From Sulfurovum riftiae (GTDB lineage Bacteria > Campylobacterota > Campylobacteria > Campylobacterales > Sulfurovaceae), in the NCBI RefSeq assembly GCF_001595645.1, contig NZ_LNKT01000056.1:1-64000 (forward strand): a DNA stretch of 64,000 nucleotides, given 5' to 3'. Below are positions 31,120 to 40,931 of this stretch, one piece after another. The notes beneath the pieces were generated by a model, which was given only the letters and a program-made list of their open reading frames with translations, was not told the DNA's origin and did not search any database. A program made the translations under genes and the position numbers. Position 1 is the first letter of the stretch. The number at the start of each line of letters is the position of its first letter.

Positions 31120-31553
31120 CAGCGTATCCTTTTCAGAGTATGGTTGTTCACCCTGTATATTTTTGAAGCTTCACTTTTGTTGTACAGAGGTGTAATGACC
31201 ACATCGGCAGCCTCTTTGGCAAAATCCTCATCGTAGGGTTGTCCGCTCAGGTTCGCCGAAGTCGTGTAGGCCCATGTCAGACGGTTGAGAAGGAGCAGGT
31301 GGTGTCTCTCCCTGACCACACGGTATGAATGACCGTTGGGCAGGATGAATGTTGTCTTCGCAGCACGTCGGACCCTGTTCCTGTGTGCAGCAGGGATACG
31401 TACAAAGCTTTTGAGCGTTCCAAGAGAGTTTACGGCTTTGATATAGTGTTTGTAGGGAGGCCGCTCTTTGATCTCTGTAAGCCTCTCCGCATTTTGTGAG
31501 ACAAAACCTATGGTTGTATCGGTCTGGGTAAGGAAAACTTTGTTTTTCAGCAT
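31119..31553 (-). CDS. Short Sua5/YciO/YrdC-like protein
   Basis: A 144-residue protein with recognisable YrdC-fold pieces: 'LTQTDTTIGFVSQNAERLTEIKERP' replaces the usual 'PTDTVYGL' substrate segment, and 'WAYTTSANLSGQP' is the conserved 'sTSANlSG' motif. It is about 40-60 residues shorter than the enzymes that make threonylcarbamoyl-AMP (TsaC/Sua5), lacking most of the segment between those motifs. The KxR nucleotide residues are not clearly present. An unusual feature is the start codon 5 nt from a TATAAT box, without a ribosome-binding site. Confidence 0.65.
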   Translation of the reverse strand: MLKNKVFLTQTDTTIGFVSQNAERLTEIKERPPYKHYIKAVNSLGTLKSFVRIPAAHRNRVRRAAKTTFILPNGHSYRVVRERHHLLLLNRLTWAYTTSANLSGQPYDEDFAKEAADVVITPLYNKSEASKIYRVNNHTLKRIR

Positions 31554-31558
31554 GAAGT

Positions 31559-31564
31559 ATTATA
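31559..31564 (-). promoter_or_regulatory. -10 box 5 nt before the Sua5-like start
   Basis: TATAAT on the minus strand, core 31559-31564, ATG at 31553. No ribosome-binding site; a leaderless transcript is expected if this box is used. Confidence 0.45.
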
Positions 31565-31614
31565 CTTAAAATCTATGAAATATTCTCTGCAGAGAAGTAT
31601 CAGTATGGCAGGTG

Positions 31615-32727
31615 TCAGTGGTGACTGAACTCTATACGGTTCCTTCCGCTGTTCTTCGCAATATAGAGTGCATCGTCCGCTCTTTTGATGATGGAGTCTA
31701 TGGTATCTCCCGTCCGGCAGAACGCCACCCCTATGCTGACTGTTATCTCTTCGGGAATGTTGAAGTCGTGTGCCTGGATCTTACGGCGGAGCCTCTCTGC
31801 AAGACCCAGCAGTTTCTGCTTCTCTGTATCTGAGGATATGATCATGAACTCTTCCCCGCCCCAGCGTATCGCTTTGTCTTTTGAAGGCAGATAGCGTATA
31901 AGCAGGCTGCTCAACTCCACCAGGATACTGTCGCCTGTCAGGTGTCCGTAGCGGTCATTGACCTTTTTGAAATCATCGATATCCAGGATGATGAGACCAA
32001 AGGAGTGTGTCTCCCCTCTATTCTGTGTGAATGCATCACGAAGGAACTCATCCAGTTTCACACGATTGAACAGTCCGGTAAGTTTGTCTGTGACCGCCAG
32101 TTCTTCAAGCTCCAAATGTGTACAAAAGACCGATCGGTTCGATTTTTCCAAAAGAAAGGCACCGAGGAAACCGAACGAGAATGCCGCGACCATCCAGAAA
32201 CAGTGCATAGTGAAGACTTCAGCAGAAAAGTCGAAAAGAAGATAGGTTGAAACAAGTACGATGAAAAATGTGGTGACGGCACTGGCGGCAGCATACAGAA
32301 GGGGCAGTCCAGAAACGGTGAAAATCCAGAAAAGGATGAGGTAGAGTTCGGCCATATATACCGAAGGGTTTTCCAGTTTTGAAATGATCACCAGGTTTCC
32401 GGCAGCAGCGATTACGGGTGCGACAGTGAGAATATAGAGCATGAAGCGGTAATATCTCTCTTTAAAGGTCAGGAAGGTAATGAAAAAAAGAATGGCGGGG
32501 AGAAGATAGAGATGTACGGTCAGTTTCAGCGAAAGTACATTATCCGGAGCGAAAAGTGTATCGAGGTAGGCGCTGATAAAGTACAGTATGCCGGTCAATG
32601 CACTGATAAAGCGTATCTGTATGATATTTGAATGCAGTATCCATCGGTCAAATTGCGCTTTGATACGCTGGTCGCTGAAATTGATGATAGTGGAAAAGAA
32701 TGGATAAAATTTTCGCTGATCAGCCAT
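31615..32727 (-). CDS. Membrane diguanylate cyclase (GGDEF)
   Basis: About 370 residues. Six or so membrane spans in the N-terminal half (about 40-205), then a GGDEF domain with 'TDKLTGLFNRVKLDEFL', the active-site RWGGEEF and 'VTVSIGVAFCRTGDT'. It should make cyclic di-GMP from GTP. No inhibitory-site RxxD is seen directly before the GGEEF (residues there are 'SKDKAIRW'). No EAL domain. ATG 32727 is chosen because GGAG lies 9 nt upstream; an in-frame ATG at 32742 is an alternative. Confidence 0.85.
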   Translation of the reverse strand: MADQRKFYPFFSTIINFSDQRIKAQFDRWILHSNIIQIRFISALTGILYFISAYLDTLFAPDNVLSLKLTVHLYLLPAILFFITFLTFKERYYRFMLYILTVAPVIAAAGNLVIISKLENPSVYMAELYLILFWIFTVSGLPLLYAAASAVTTFFIVLVSTYLLFDFSAEVFTMHCFWMVAAFSFGFLGAFLLEKSNRSVFCTHLELEELAVTDKLTGLFNRVKLDEFLRDAFTQNRGETHSFGLIILDIDDFKKVNDRYGHLTGDSILVELSSLLIRYLPSKDKAIRWGGEEFMIISSDTEKQKLLGLAERLRRKIQAHDFNIPEEITVSIGVAFCRTGDTIDSIIKRADDALYIAKNSGRNRIEFSHH

Positions 32728-32862
32728 TTTCAGATACTCCATTTGATCGGATAGGTAGACTTGGATATGCCTTTATTTTCAATGATAATATTTATTTATA
32801 GACCATTGTAGCCAATTGAATGTTACTTTTGTATTAGTGGACAGCGTGGAAGGCAAAGGGTC

Positions 32863-32880
32863 CCGTATCGGGAGATACGG
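32863..32880 (-). terminator. Hairpin after carB
   Basis: A 7 bp stem CCGTATC/GATACGG with GGGA loop, 18 bp beyond the carB stop on the minus strand. A run of Ts is weak, so it may be an imperfect terminator. Confidence 0.4.
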
Positions 32881-32897
32881 AACAGAGAGGAGGAAGA

Positions 32898-35800
32898 TTA
32901 TGCCAGGTAATCCTGCAATGCTTTCGGATCGAGACAGCCATCCTGTTCTTTCAGCTCTTTGATCGCCAGTGCGGTCGCTTTGGCAGCGGCAAGTGTGGTA
33001 AAGTAGGCAACATGGTTGGCAAGGACGGATTGTCTGATGGTCCTGGCATCCGCTTTACTTGCTTTGTTGTCCGAGGTATTGATCGCAAGGGCGATCTCTT
33101 CGTTCTTGATCATGTCATCGATATTCGGACGACCTTCACTGATCTTGAGTACCTTGGTAGAAACAACGCCTGCTGCTTCAAGCGCCGTGTGGGTACCTGA
33201 GGTCGCGACGATTTCAAACCCAAGGTTCACGAACATTCTGCCGATCTCACCGGCATGTGGCTTGTCAATTTCTGTAAGAGAGATGAAGAGCTTGCCTTCG
33301 AGAGGAATGTTGTTCTTGGAAGCGAACTGGCTTTTGGCAAAACTCATACCGAAATTGTCGGAAATCCCCATGACCTCGCCTGTGGATTTCATCTCCGGTC
33401 CAAGGATGAGGTCCGAACCGGGCAGTTTGTTGAACGGGAAGACAGCCTCTTTTACCGCGACATGTCCTTTGAGGTTTGGTTCCATGATCTTCTTATCGAA
33501 GTTGACGACATTGAAAGTATCGTAATACTTCAGTGCTTCTTTGAGATTCCCCTGTACCATCACTCTTGTGGCCACTTTCGCCAAAGGTACGCCGGTCGCT
33601 TTGGAGACGAACGGTACGGTCCTTGAAGCCCTTGGATTCACTTCGATGAGGTAGATCTCGCCTCTGTGGATGGCATACTGGATGTTCAGCAGTCCTACTA
33701 CCCCCAGTCCGAGCGCGATTCTTGCTGTCTGTTCTTTGACCTCTTCCTGAAGTTCGGCAGAGATAGAGACGGGAGGCAGTGAACAGGCAGAGTCACCGGA
33801 GTGGATACCGGCCTCTTCGATATGCTGCATGACCGAACCGATATAGACATCTTTCCCGTCACAGATGGCATCGACATCCAGTTCGATGGCATTGTCAAGG
33901 AATTTGTCGATGAGTACCGGTGCATCGTTGGAGACAGAAACGGCTTCATCCATATACTCTCTGAGTTCTGAATCGTTGTAGACCGTTCGCATACCGCGTC
34001 CGCCAAGCACGAAACTTGGACGTACCAGTACAGGGTAGCCGATACGGTTGGCGATCGCCATGGCTTCATCTTTGGCAAAGGCTGTACCGTTATCCGGCTG
34101 TTTGAGGCCGAGATCATTGATAAAATTGGAGAAGAGTTCCCTGTCTTCCGCCAGGTCGATCACCTTGGCGGACGTTCCGGAGATCTTTGCACCGATGGCG
34201 GTGAGATTCTTGGCCAGTTTCAACGGTGTCTGACCTCCGAAGTGTACGATGACCCCGTCCGGCTTTTCGAGTTCGATGACATTTCTTACATGCTCGAAAT
34301 CGATCGGTTCGAAGTAAAGGATGTCAGAAGTGTCGTAGTCTGTTGAGACCGTCTCCGGGTTACAGTTGTACATAATGGACTTGATGCCCATGTCTTCAAG
34401 TGCGAATGCTGCGTGTACGCAGCAGTAGTCGAACTCAATACCCTGACCGATACGGTTCGGCCCGCCGCCGATGACCAGTACCTTCTTGTCGGTCCCTGAG
34501 CTTGTCGAAGAGGTCGAAGCGGGAAGTTCGGTAATATTCGTCGTAGAATAGAGGTACGGCGTCAGTGCCTTGAACTCCGCAGCACAGGTGTCGACCTCAT
34601 TGTATTCCAGTTTGATACCCAGTTTTTCTCTGGCAGTATAGATGTCATTTTCTGTAAGGGAAAGTCCCTCTTTTTTGTTGATGACCTCTGCGATCATGGC
34701 ATCGGAGAAGCCTTCCGATTTCACCTCTCTGAGTCTTGTCGCATCTGAGAGCAGGGCGATGTCCATCTCTTTCTCTCTCTGCGCCAGTTCTTCGAGCTGG
34801 TAGAGAAACCATCTGTCGATCTTGCACAGATCAAAGATCGCATCGACACTCATACCGCGTCTGAGGCCTTCGAAGACATAGAGCATTCTTTTTTCGTTGG
34901 AACGGCGGATCTCTCTGACAAGTTCTTCTCCGTCACAGTTGATAGGGTTGAACCCAGTCAGACCGGTCTCGAGTGAACAGAGTGCTTTCTGGAAAGACTC
35001 TTTGAACGTTCTTCCCATACTCATGACCTCGCCGACAGATTTCATTGCGGTCGTCAGGGTAGAGTCGGCCATCGGAAACTTCTCGAAAGTGAAGCGTGGC
35101 AGTTTGGTAACGATATAGTCGATAACCGGTTCGAAACTTGCCGGAGTTCCCGTAATGTCGTTGGTGATCTCGTCAAGGGTGAACCCCACTGCAAGAAGGG
35201 TAGCGACCTTGGCAATGGGGTATCCTGTCGCTTTGGAAGCCAATGCGGAAGAGCGGCTGACCCTCGGGTTCATTTCGATGACGATCATGCGGCCGGTATC
35301 GGGGTTGATGGAGAACTGTACGTTGGATCCACCCGTATCGACACCGACCTCTCTGAGGATCTTGAAGGAAGCATCTCTCATACGCTGATACTCTTTGTCG
35401 GTCAAGGTGAGGGCAGGGGCGATGGTAATGGAGTCACCGGTGTGTACGCCCATCGGGTCGAAGTTCTCGATGGAACAGACGATGATGCAGTTGTCCGCTC
35501 TGTCACGAATGACCTCCATCTCATACTCTTTCCAGCCAAGCAGGGACTCTTCGATGAGTATCTCCGAAATAGGGGAAGCCTCAAGACCGCCTTTGACGAT
35601 CTCTTTGTACTCATCCATATTGTAAGCCACGCCGGAGCCGCCGCCTGCCAGTGTGTACGAAGCACGAATGATCAGGGGAAAACCGATGTTTTTCGCCGCA
35701 TCCATCGCTTCATCCATATTGTAGGCATATTGGGAGATAGGCAGGTCCATACCGATCTTGATCATCGCTTCCTTGAATTCCTGTCTGTCCTCGCCCTTCT

Positions 35801-36164
35801 TGATGGCCGCCGGATTGGCCCCCAGGAATTCGATACCGTCGAGCATACCCTGGTCATGCATACTCATAGCCACGTTCAGTGCCGTCTGTCCGCCCATGGT
35901 AGGGAGGATCGCATCGACATTCTCTTTTTTGATGATCTTGGCGATCACCTCTTCGGTGATCGGTTCGATGTAGGTTCTGTGTGCGAACTCCGGATCGGTC
36001 ATGATGGTCGCCGGATTGGAATTGATGAGGACCACTCTGTAGCCGAGCTCTTTGAGGGTTTTTGCGGCCTGGGTACCGGAGTAGTCGAATTCACAGGCTT
36101 GTCCGATGACAATGGGACCTGATCCGATAAGTAGAATTGTTTTGATGTCTTCGCGTTTTGGCAT
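32898..36164 (-). CDS. carB: Carbamoyl-phosphate synthase large subunit
   Basis: A 1088-residue enzyme with the full CarB layout: two homologous ATP-grasp halves (about 1-400 and 555-940), oligomerisation region between and an MGS-like allosteric domain at the C-terminus. '[27 protein letters not shown]' opens the first half and '[26 protein letters not shown]' the second. It makes carbamoyl phosphate for arginine and pyrimidines. The linker before the second half is about six residues longer than in E. coli and is encoded by a repeat (34494-34510). carA is not in the window. Promoter box at 36194-36199. Confidence 0.95.
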   Translation of the reverse strand: MPKREDIKTILLIGSGPIVIGQACEFDYSGTQAAKTLKELGYRVVLINSNPATIMTDPEFAHRTYIEPITEEVIAKIIKKENVDAILPTMGGQTALNVAMSMHDQGMLDGIEFLGANPAAIKKGEDRQEFKEAMIKIGMDLPISQYAYNMDEAMDAAKNIGFPLIIRASYTLAGGGSGVAYNMDEYKEIVKGGLEASPISEILIEESLLGWKEYEMEVIRDRADNCIIVCSIENFDPMGVHTGDSITIAPALTLTDKEYQRMRDASFKILREVGVDTGGSNVQFSINPDTGRMIVIEMNPRVSRSSALASKATGYPIAKVATLLAVGFTLDEITNDITGTPASFEPVIDYIVTKLPRFTFEKFPMADSTLTTAMKSVGEVMSMGRTFKESFQKALCSLETGLTGFNPINCDGEELVREIRRSNEKRMLYVFEGLRRGMSVDAIFDLCKIDRWFLYQLEELAQREKEMDIALLSDATRLREVKSEGFSDAMIAEVINKKEGLSLTENDIYTAREKLGIKLEYNEVDTCAAEFKALTPYLYSTTNITELPASTSSTSSGTDKKVLVIGGGPNRIGQGIEFDYCCVHAAFALEDMGIKSIMYNCNPETVSTDYDTSDILYFEPIDFEHVRNVIELEKPDGVIVHFGGQTPLKLAKNLTAIGAKISGTSAKVIDLAEDRELFSNFINDLGLKQPDNGTAFAKDEAMAIANRIGYPVLVRPSFVLGGRGMRTVYNDSELREYMDEAVSVSNDAPVLIDKFLDNAIELDVDAICDGKDVYIGSVMQHIEEAGIHSGDSACSLPPVSISAELQEEVKEQTARIALGLGVVGLLNIQYAIHRGEIYLIEVNPRASRTVPFVSKATGVPLAKVATRVMVQGNLKEALKYYDTFNVVNFDKKIMEPNLKGHVAVKEAVFPFNKLPGSDLILGPEMKSTGEVMGISDNFGMSFAKSQFASKNNIPLEGKLFISLTEIDKPHAGEIGRMFVNLGFEIVATSGTHTALEAAGVVSTKVLKISEGRPNIDDMIKNEEIALAINTSDNKASKADARTIRQSVLANHVAYFTTLAAAKATALAIKELKEQDGCLDPKALQDYLA
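34494..34510 (-). repeat. TTCGACAAGCTCAG-type repeat inside carB
   Basis: CCCTGAGCTTGTCGAAG on the plus strand, in frame in carB, encoding part of a Ser/Thr-rich linker. It is closely similar to the right arm of the anmK repeat (61373-61387, one base different over 15). Confidence 0.6.
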
Positions 36165-36193
36165 GGAGAGATACCTTTGATTTTTAGTTTGAT

Positions 36194-36199
36194 ATTATA
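36194..36199 (-). promoter_or_regulatory. -10 box of carB
   Basis: TATAAT on the minus strand, 29 bp upstream of the carB start codon, between the mreC terminator and carB. Confidence 0.5.
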
Positions 36200-36211
36200 G
36201 TAAAAAGAGGC

Positions 36212-36239
36212 AAAAGATGCCCTTAAAAAAGGGTATCTT
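36212..36239 (-). terminator. Rho-independent terminator of the mreBC operon
   Basis: On the minus strand a stem AAGATACCCTT / AAGGGCATCTT (one mismatch) with a T-rich loop and TTTT following, starting at the mreC stop codon. Confidence 0.6.
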
Positions 36240-37342
36240 TAGAAGAGATCCAAACTTTGTGTCGCACGTTTTTTCTTTCGATGAATGATGCGTTTTTTCT
36301 TTGGTTCCGGTTTGGGTTCCGTATGCGGTTCGACAGGCACTTCAGGTTCGATGACCTCTTCCTGTGTCTGGTCGATACGCGCAGGGATACTTGAAATGAC
36401 CGGTACGCTCAGGTTCTTTTCGCTTACATTGCTCTCTCTGATGTCGGTGGTGATATTCTGTTCGTTCAGGATAATACTGCCATTGGCATCTTTCAGTCTC
36501 AAGTCGCCTACCTGCAGACACTCTTTCTCTTTTGGGATCTTGGTCATAAATCTGTCGAAATCTCTCGCAAGGGTCGGTTTGGCATCATTGATGAGGAAGA
36601 ATGTCTTGGGATGGAAAATATCACTATAGGTATTGATATAGGCAACTTTGTAGGCACTCTGTGTTTCGACCTTCGAGACGATCCCCACCGGCACATTGGC
36701 AAAGAAGATGTCGTCGAGTCCGCTGGTGATGACCTTGTCCCCGACTTCGATCTTATGCCATTTCGGAATGAACTTGACGACCATTTCATTCTTGCTCATA
36801 CCTATGGCGATGCCAGGGGCATACTTCTTTCCTATAAAGACGGAGAAGCGGCATTTCTCATCGGAGGTCAGGTACCCGTAGAGCTGATTGTTCTTCACTA
36901 CAGCGACACCTGCAGCGACCGTCCCCTGGATCAGCCCGTAAAGTTTCCCTTCATGCACATCTTTGGGTTTGGTAAGAATGATCTGTGTAAAACTGTTGAG
37001 TTTGACATAGGAGATGGTCTCCGCAATGGAAATGTTGTGTACAGGGAGGCGCTTGAGCTGGGGGAGCACATTGTAAATGTCCTTGACCTGCTTGATGTAA
37101 TGTGTCTGTTCAAGCAGGCGTTTTCTCAATATGCGGTTTTCACGGCTGAGTTTTTCGATGGACTCTTTCTGGAAGATGTAACTGTGGCTCTTATCTTCAA
37201 TATTCTGTGTGAAGTTCTTGTATTTCTGTTTGATGGGATTGATGGTACCAAGGAGTACATCCATGATACGCTCATCATTCTTTGTCAGCAGTCCTGCCAG
37301 AATAGCCAGCAGAATAATGATGATGATTATTCTAGTCTTCAT
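36239..37342 (-). CDS. mreC: Rod-shape protein MreC
   Basis: A 367-residue protein with an N-terminal membrane anchor (about residues 3-20), a coiled-coil (about 55-95) and the paired beta-domain of MreC (about 105-270) with 'GTVAAGVAVVKNNQLYGYLTSDEKCRFSVFI' and 'GDKVITSGLDDIFFANVPVGIVSKV'. The C-terminal 90 residues are Pro/Glu-rich and end in a basic KKKR stretch, an extension beyond the common MreC core. It links MreB to the wall synthesis enzymes. Start overlaps the end of mreB by 11 bp. Confidence 0.9.
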   Translation of the reverse strand: MKTRIIIIIILLAILAGLLTKNDERIMDVLLGTINPIKQKYKNFTQNIEDKSHSYIFQKESIEKLSRENRILRKRLLEQTHYIKQVKDIYNVLPQLKRLPVHNISIAETISYVKLNSFTQIILTKPKDVHEGKLYGLIQGTVAAGVAVVKNNQLYGYLTSDEKCRFSVFIGKKYAPGIAIGMSKNEMVVKFIPKWHKIEVGDKVITSGLDDIFFANVPVGIVSKVETQSAYKVAYINTYSDIFHPKTFFLINDAKPTLARDFDRFMTKIPKEKECLQVGDLRLKDANGSIILNEQNITTDIRESNVSEKNLSVPVISSIPARIDQTQEEVIEPEVPVEPHTEPKPEPKKKRIIHRKKKRATQSLDLF

Positions 37343-38366
37343 ATGCCATTTGCTGTAGTATGTCTATTTCATCCAACGCTTTACCTGTACCTTTGGCAAC
37401 GGCAAGAAGCGGATCTTCGGCAATATAGACAGGAAGTTTGACAATATCGGAGAGATACTTGTCCAAACCTCTGATAAGTGCACCGCCTCCGGTAAGCACG
37501 ATCCCGTTCTCAACGATATCGCCGGCAAGTTCCGGTGGTGTCTGTTCCAGAACGATCTTGAGCGCATTGGCGATCTCTTCAAGAGAATCTTTGATCGCTT
37601 CTCTGAGATGTTCTGATGTAATTTCAATAGCTGTGAGACTTCCTTCGATCTGGTCTCTACCTCTGACTGTGGTGCTGAGTTCCTCTTCCAGTGGAATGGC
37701 TGTACCGATCTTGATCTTGAGCTCTTCGGCGATACGTTCACCGATAAGCAGGTTGAAGTTCTTCTTGACATAGTCAACGATGGACTGGTCAAGGTGATCC
37801 CCGGCGATACGGATGGATTTACTCAGTACAAGGCCGCCCAGGGAGATAACACCGATCTCTGTGGTTCCACCACCGATATCGACGACAAGGTTGCCGTTCG
37901 GGTCCTTGACAGGGATACCTGCACCGATCGCAGCAGCCATCGGCTCCTCGATCAGGTAGACGTAACGCGCACCGGCATTCTCTGCAGAATCTTTTACCGC
38001 ACGCCGCTCGACCTGTGTCAGGCCGTAAGGGACACAGATAATGATACGCGGGGAGAACCATCCTTTTCTTTTGTGCGCTTTTTCAATGAAGTAGCGGATC
38101 ATCATCTCCGTCACTTCAAAGTCGGCGATGACCCCGTCTCTCATCGGACGGATCGCTTTGATATTCCCCGGTGTCTTACCGACCATATCTTTTGCCTCCT
38201 GGCCCACGGCCAGAATACGCTGCTGTCCGTGTTTGTCGAACTGGATCGCGACCACGGAAGGTTCGTTGATGCTGATCCCCTGTCCTTTGACAAGAACGAG
38301 TGTGTTTGCTGTTCCCAGGTCGATAGCGAGATCGTTGGAAAAGAGACCTAATAATTTTTTAAACAT
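37332..38366 (-). CDS. mreB: Rod-shape actin homologue MreB
   Basis: A 344-residue bacterial actin. 'DLAIDLGTANTLVLVKGQGI' is the phosphate-1 loop, 'LVVDIGGGTTEIGVISLGG' the phosphate-2 loop and 'IVLTGGGALIRGLD' the adenosine loop. It polymerises at the inner membrane and directs side-wall synthesis. It overlaps mreC and follows clpX by 32 bp, the order known from Campylobacter. Confidence 0.95.
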   Translation of the reverse strand: MFKKLLGLFSNDLAIDLGTANTLVLVKGQGISINEPSVVAIQFDKHGQQRILAVGQEAKDMVGKTPGNIKAIRPMRDGVIADFEVTEMMIRYFIEKAHKRKGWFSPRIIICVPYGLTQVERRAVKDSAENAGARYVYLIEEPMAAAIGAGIPVKDPNGNLVVDIGGGTTEIGVISLGGLVLSKSIRIAGDHLDQSIVDYVKKNFNLLIGERIAEELKIKIGTAIPLEEELSTTVRGRDQIEGSLTAIEITSEHLREAIKDSLEEIANALKIVLEQTPPELAGDIVENGIVLTGGGALIRGLDKYLSDIVKLPVYIAEDPLLAVAKGTGKALDEIDILQQMAYED

Positions 38367-38398
38367 ATAATATTATCCTTTCTTGAAAGTAGCATTTT

Positions 38399-39619
38399 CT
38401 ATGCTGTTTTTTTATCTTTTATATAGAGCGGCTTTGCACCGCTTTCCACTACCTCTTCGGTGATGATCACTTCATAGCCGGCGAGTTCAGGCAGGTCATA
38501 CATGATGTCCAGCAGTACCTCTTCAAGGATGGAACGCAGCCCTCTGGCACCGGTCTTCCTGTCGATCGCTTTTTGTGCGATGAGGGCAAGGGCATCTTCT
38601 TCAAAAGAGAGTTTGACATCGTCGATCTCAAAGAGTTTCTGGTACTGTTTGACCAGTGCATTCTTCGGTTCTACCAAAATGCGTACCATATCTTCTTTCG
38701 TTATTTTACCTAATGTGGCCAAAACATGCAAACGTCCGATCAGTTCGGGAATGAGCCCGTAGGAGACAAGGTCGTCGGATTCTACAAGGTGCATCATGTC
38801 CTCTTCTTCGGACTTGGAGCGTTTTTTCTGTCCGAAACCGAGGGTATTGCCGCCCAGTCTTCTTTTGAGGATGTCATTGAGGCCGTCGAAAGCCCCTCCG
38901 CAGATGAAGAGTATGTTCGAAGTATCGATCTGGATGAAATCCTGGTTGGGGTGTTTTCTCCCGCCCTTTGGCGGAATGTTCACGACAGAGCCTTCGATAA
39001 GCTTGAGCAGTGCCTGCTGAACCCCCTCTCCGGAGACATCACGGGTAATGGAACGGTTCTCTCCCATTCTTGCGATCTTGTCGATCTCGTCGATGAAGAC
39101 GATCCCCTGCTCGGCACGCTGTGGGTCACCGTCCGCTGCCATCAGCAGCTTGGTAAGGATATTCTCGACATCCTCACCGACATAGCCTGCTTCGGTCAGG
39201 TTTGTCGCATCTGCAATGGCGATAGGAACGTTCAAAAAACGGGCAATGGTCTGGGCAAGCAGTGTTTTTCCCGAACCTGTAGGCCCGATCAGCAATACAT
39301 TTGATTTGGCTAGCTGTGTATCATTATCGATATTGTCCCGGAAGATACGTTTGTAATGGTTGTATACCGCTACTGAAAGTGTTTTCTTCGCATTTTCCTG
39401 GCCGATGATGTACTCATCGAGCAGGGCATTGATCTCCCTGGGGGTGTAGAGTGTATGGGTACCGTGGTCTACGACCTCCTGCTCCTGCTCCTCTTCTCCG
39501 AAAAGGATCTTATAGGCGGAGATGACACAGTTCGAACAGATATAGGCGCTTTCGCCCGCTATGAGAGGATTCTCTTCACTCTCGTGTGCTCCACAGAAGC
39601 TACATGCTTTGATTGACAT
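38399..39619 (-). CDS. clpX: ClpX ATP-binding subunit of Clp protease
   Basis: A 406-residue AAA+ unfoldase. N-terminal zinc-binding domain with CSFC and CSNC pairs (residues 6-33), Walker A '[14 protein letters not shown]', Walker B '[10 protein letters not shown]', pore loop '[10 protein letters not shown]' and sensor-2 'TGARGLRS'. The 'LGFG' loop for ClpP docking is present. A LpxA gene follows it 3 bp upstream in transcription order. It delivers substrates to ClpP. Confidence 0.95.
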   Translation of the reverse strand: MSIKACSFCGAHESEENPLIAGESAYICSNCVISAYKILFGEEEQEQEVVDHGTHTLYTPREINALLDEYIIGQENAKKTLSVAVYNHYKRIFRDNIDNDTQLAKSNVLLIGPTGSGKTLLAQTIARFLNVPIAIADATNLTEAGYVGEDVENILTKLLMAADGDPQRAEQGIVFIDEIDKIARMGENRSITRDVSGEGVQQALLKLIEGSVVNIPPKGGRKHPNQDFIQIDTSNILFICGGAFDGLNDILKRRLGGNTLGFGQKKRSKSEEEDMMHLVESDDLVSYGLIPELIGRLHVLATLGKITKEDMVRILVEPKNALVKQYQKLFEIDDVKLSFEEDALALIAQKAIDRKTGARGLRSILEEVLLDIMYDLPELAGYEVIITEEVVESGAKPLYIKDKKTA

Positions 39620-39622
39620 TGT

Positions 39623-40417
39623 TTATCCTCTTTCTTTCTCTTTCCGTGTGAACGGAATGCCTCTTTTTGAGGTCTTGATAAATTTACACAGGTTCTTCAC
39701 TTTTTCCGAACTGCTCTCTTCAAAAAGTCTCTGGGCGACATCCTGCAGTGCTTTTCCCTCTTCGAACAGTTCCCTGTAGGCTGCTTTGAGTGCATTGATC
39801 TCTTCGCGGTCCATATGTCTGCGAAGTCCGGTAAGGTTCAGGCCGCGAAGGTTCGCACGGTTGCCTTCAGCCAGACAGTAGGGCGGGATATCCTGTGCCA
39901 GGGCACTGGCTCCGCCTATCATGGCGAAATCCCCGATATGCACGAACTGATGTATGGGGGTAAGCCCACCGATCACCACATTGTTCCCAAGTTCCACATG
40001 CCCTGCCAGTGTGGCCCCGTTGGCAAGGATGCAGTTGTCCCCTAGAATGACATCGTGTCCGAGGTGGACATATCCCATCAGAAGATTCCCGTTGCCGATC
40101 TTGGTAACCGAGCCGCCACCTTTGGTCCCAGGGTTGAGCAGGGTGAATTCGCGGATGGTGTTGTTGTCACCGATGATCAGTTCGACATCTTCTCCGTTGT
40201 ATTTCAGGTCCTGGGGGATTGTCCCGATGGCAGAGTGGGAGAAGATACGGTTGCTTTTGCCGATGGTCGTGCGTCCCTCGATGACCGCATGCGAAGCAAT
40301 GGAAGTGTTGTCGCCGATGGTCACTTCCGCACCGATGTAGGCAAAAGGACCGACGGAGACATTCTCTCCGAGTTTTGCACCGTCTTCGATCACGGCAGTT
40401 GGATGGATAACAGACAT
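39623..40417 (-). CDS. lpxA: UDP-GlcNAc acyltransferase LpxA
   Basis: A 264-residue left-handed beta-helix acyltransferase with many hexapeptide repeats (for example 'VIEDGAKLGENVSVGPFAYIGAEVTIGDN'), the catalytic His in 'VHLGHDVILGDN' and the C-terminal helical domain. First step of lipid A synthesis. ATG 40417 is chosen; the TTG codon directly before it is in frame but has no better signal. It follows fabZ by 8 bp. Confidence 0.93.
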   Translation of the reverse strand: MSVIHPTAVIEDGAKLGENVSVGPFAYIGAEVTIGDNTSIASHAVIEGRTTIGKSNRIFSHSAIGTIPQDLKYNGEDVELIIGDNNTIREFTLLNPGTKGGGSVTKIGNGNLLMGYVHLGHDVILGDNCILANGATLAGHVELGNNVVIGGLTPIHQFVHIGDFAMIGGASALAQDIPPYCLAEGNRANLRGLNLTGLRRHMDREEINALKAAYRELFEEGKALQDVAQRLFEESSSEKVKNLCKFIKTSKRGIPFTRKEKERG

Positions 40418-40425
40418 CAAAAGAC

Positions 40426-40875
40426 CTATTTGTCCACGATCATGGCTTTGAGCTCAGCCTGTGCGACCAGTTTGTCATCGACGTAGGCTTTGGCATCGAG
40501 CTGCCAGATGGCACCCTTGTTCTTGATGACGTCGATCTTGTAGACCAGCTGGTCTCCCGGAGTGACAGGAGAGCGGAACTTCGCTTTGTCGATACTCATG
40601 AAGTAGACCACTTTGTTCTCGATCTCTTCCTGTGTGGCATTGTCCATGCTTTTGAAAGCAAGTACACCGCCCGCCTGGGCCATACCTTCGATGATCATGA
40701 CACCCGGGTAGATCGGATGGTCTGGGAAATGTCCCTGGAATACCGGTTCGGAGATGGAAACGTTCTTGTATCCTTCGATGTAGGAGCCTGCCTGGAGTTC
40801 AGTGATACGGTCAACCAGAAGAAAAGGGAACCGATGCGGAAGAATTTTTTGAATTTCGACAACATTGTAAAGCAT
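40426..40875 (-). CDS. fabZ: 3-hydroxyacyl-ACP dehydratase FabZ
   Basis: A 149-residue hot-dog-fold dehydratase with the catalytic '[23 protein letters not shown]' motif (His and Glu). It supplies unsaturated acyl-ACP for fatty acids and its substrate is also used by LpxA, which explains the conserved linkage. '[14 protein letters not shown]' near the N-terminus is typical. Short AT-rich gap to queH upstream. Confidence 0.94.
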   Translation of the reverse strand: MLYNVVEIQKILPHRFPFLLVDRITELQAGSYIEGYKNVSISEPVFQGHFPDHPIYPGVMIIEGMAQAGGVLAFKSMDNATQEEIENKVVYFMSIDKAKFRSPVTPGDQLVYKIDVIKNKGAIWQLDAKAYVDDKLVAQAELKAMIVDK

Positions 40876-40931
40876 GAAAAACCTTTGGAAAAAAATTCTC
40901 TTATTTTATCTGAATAATGGTAAAAAACGGG

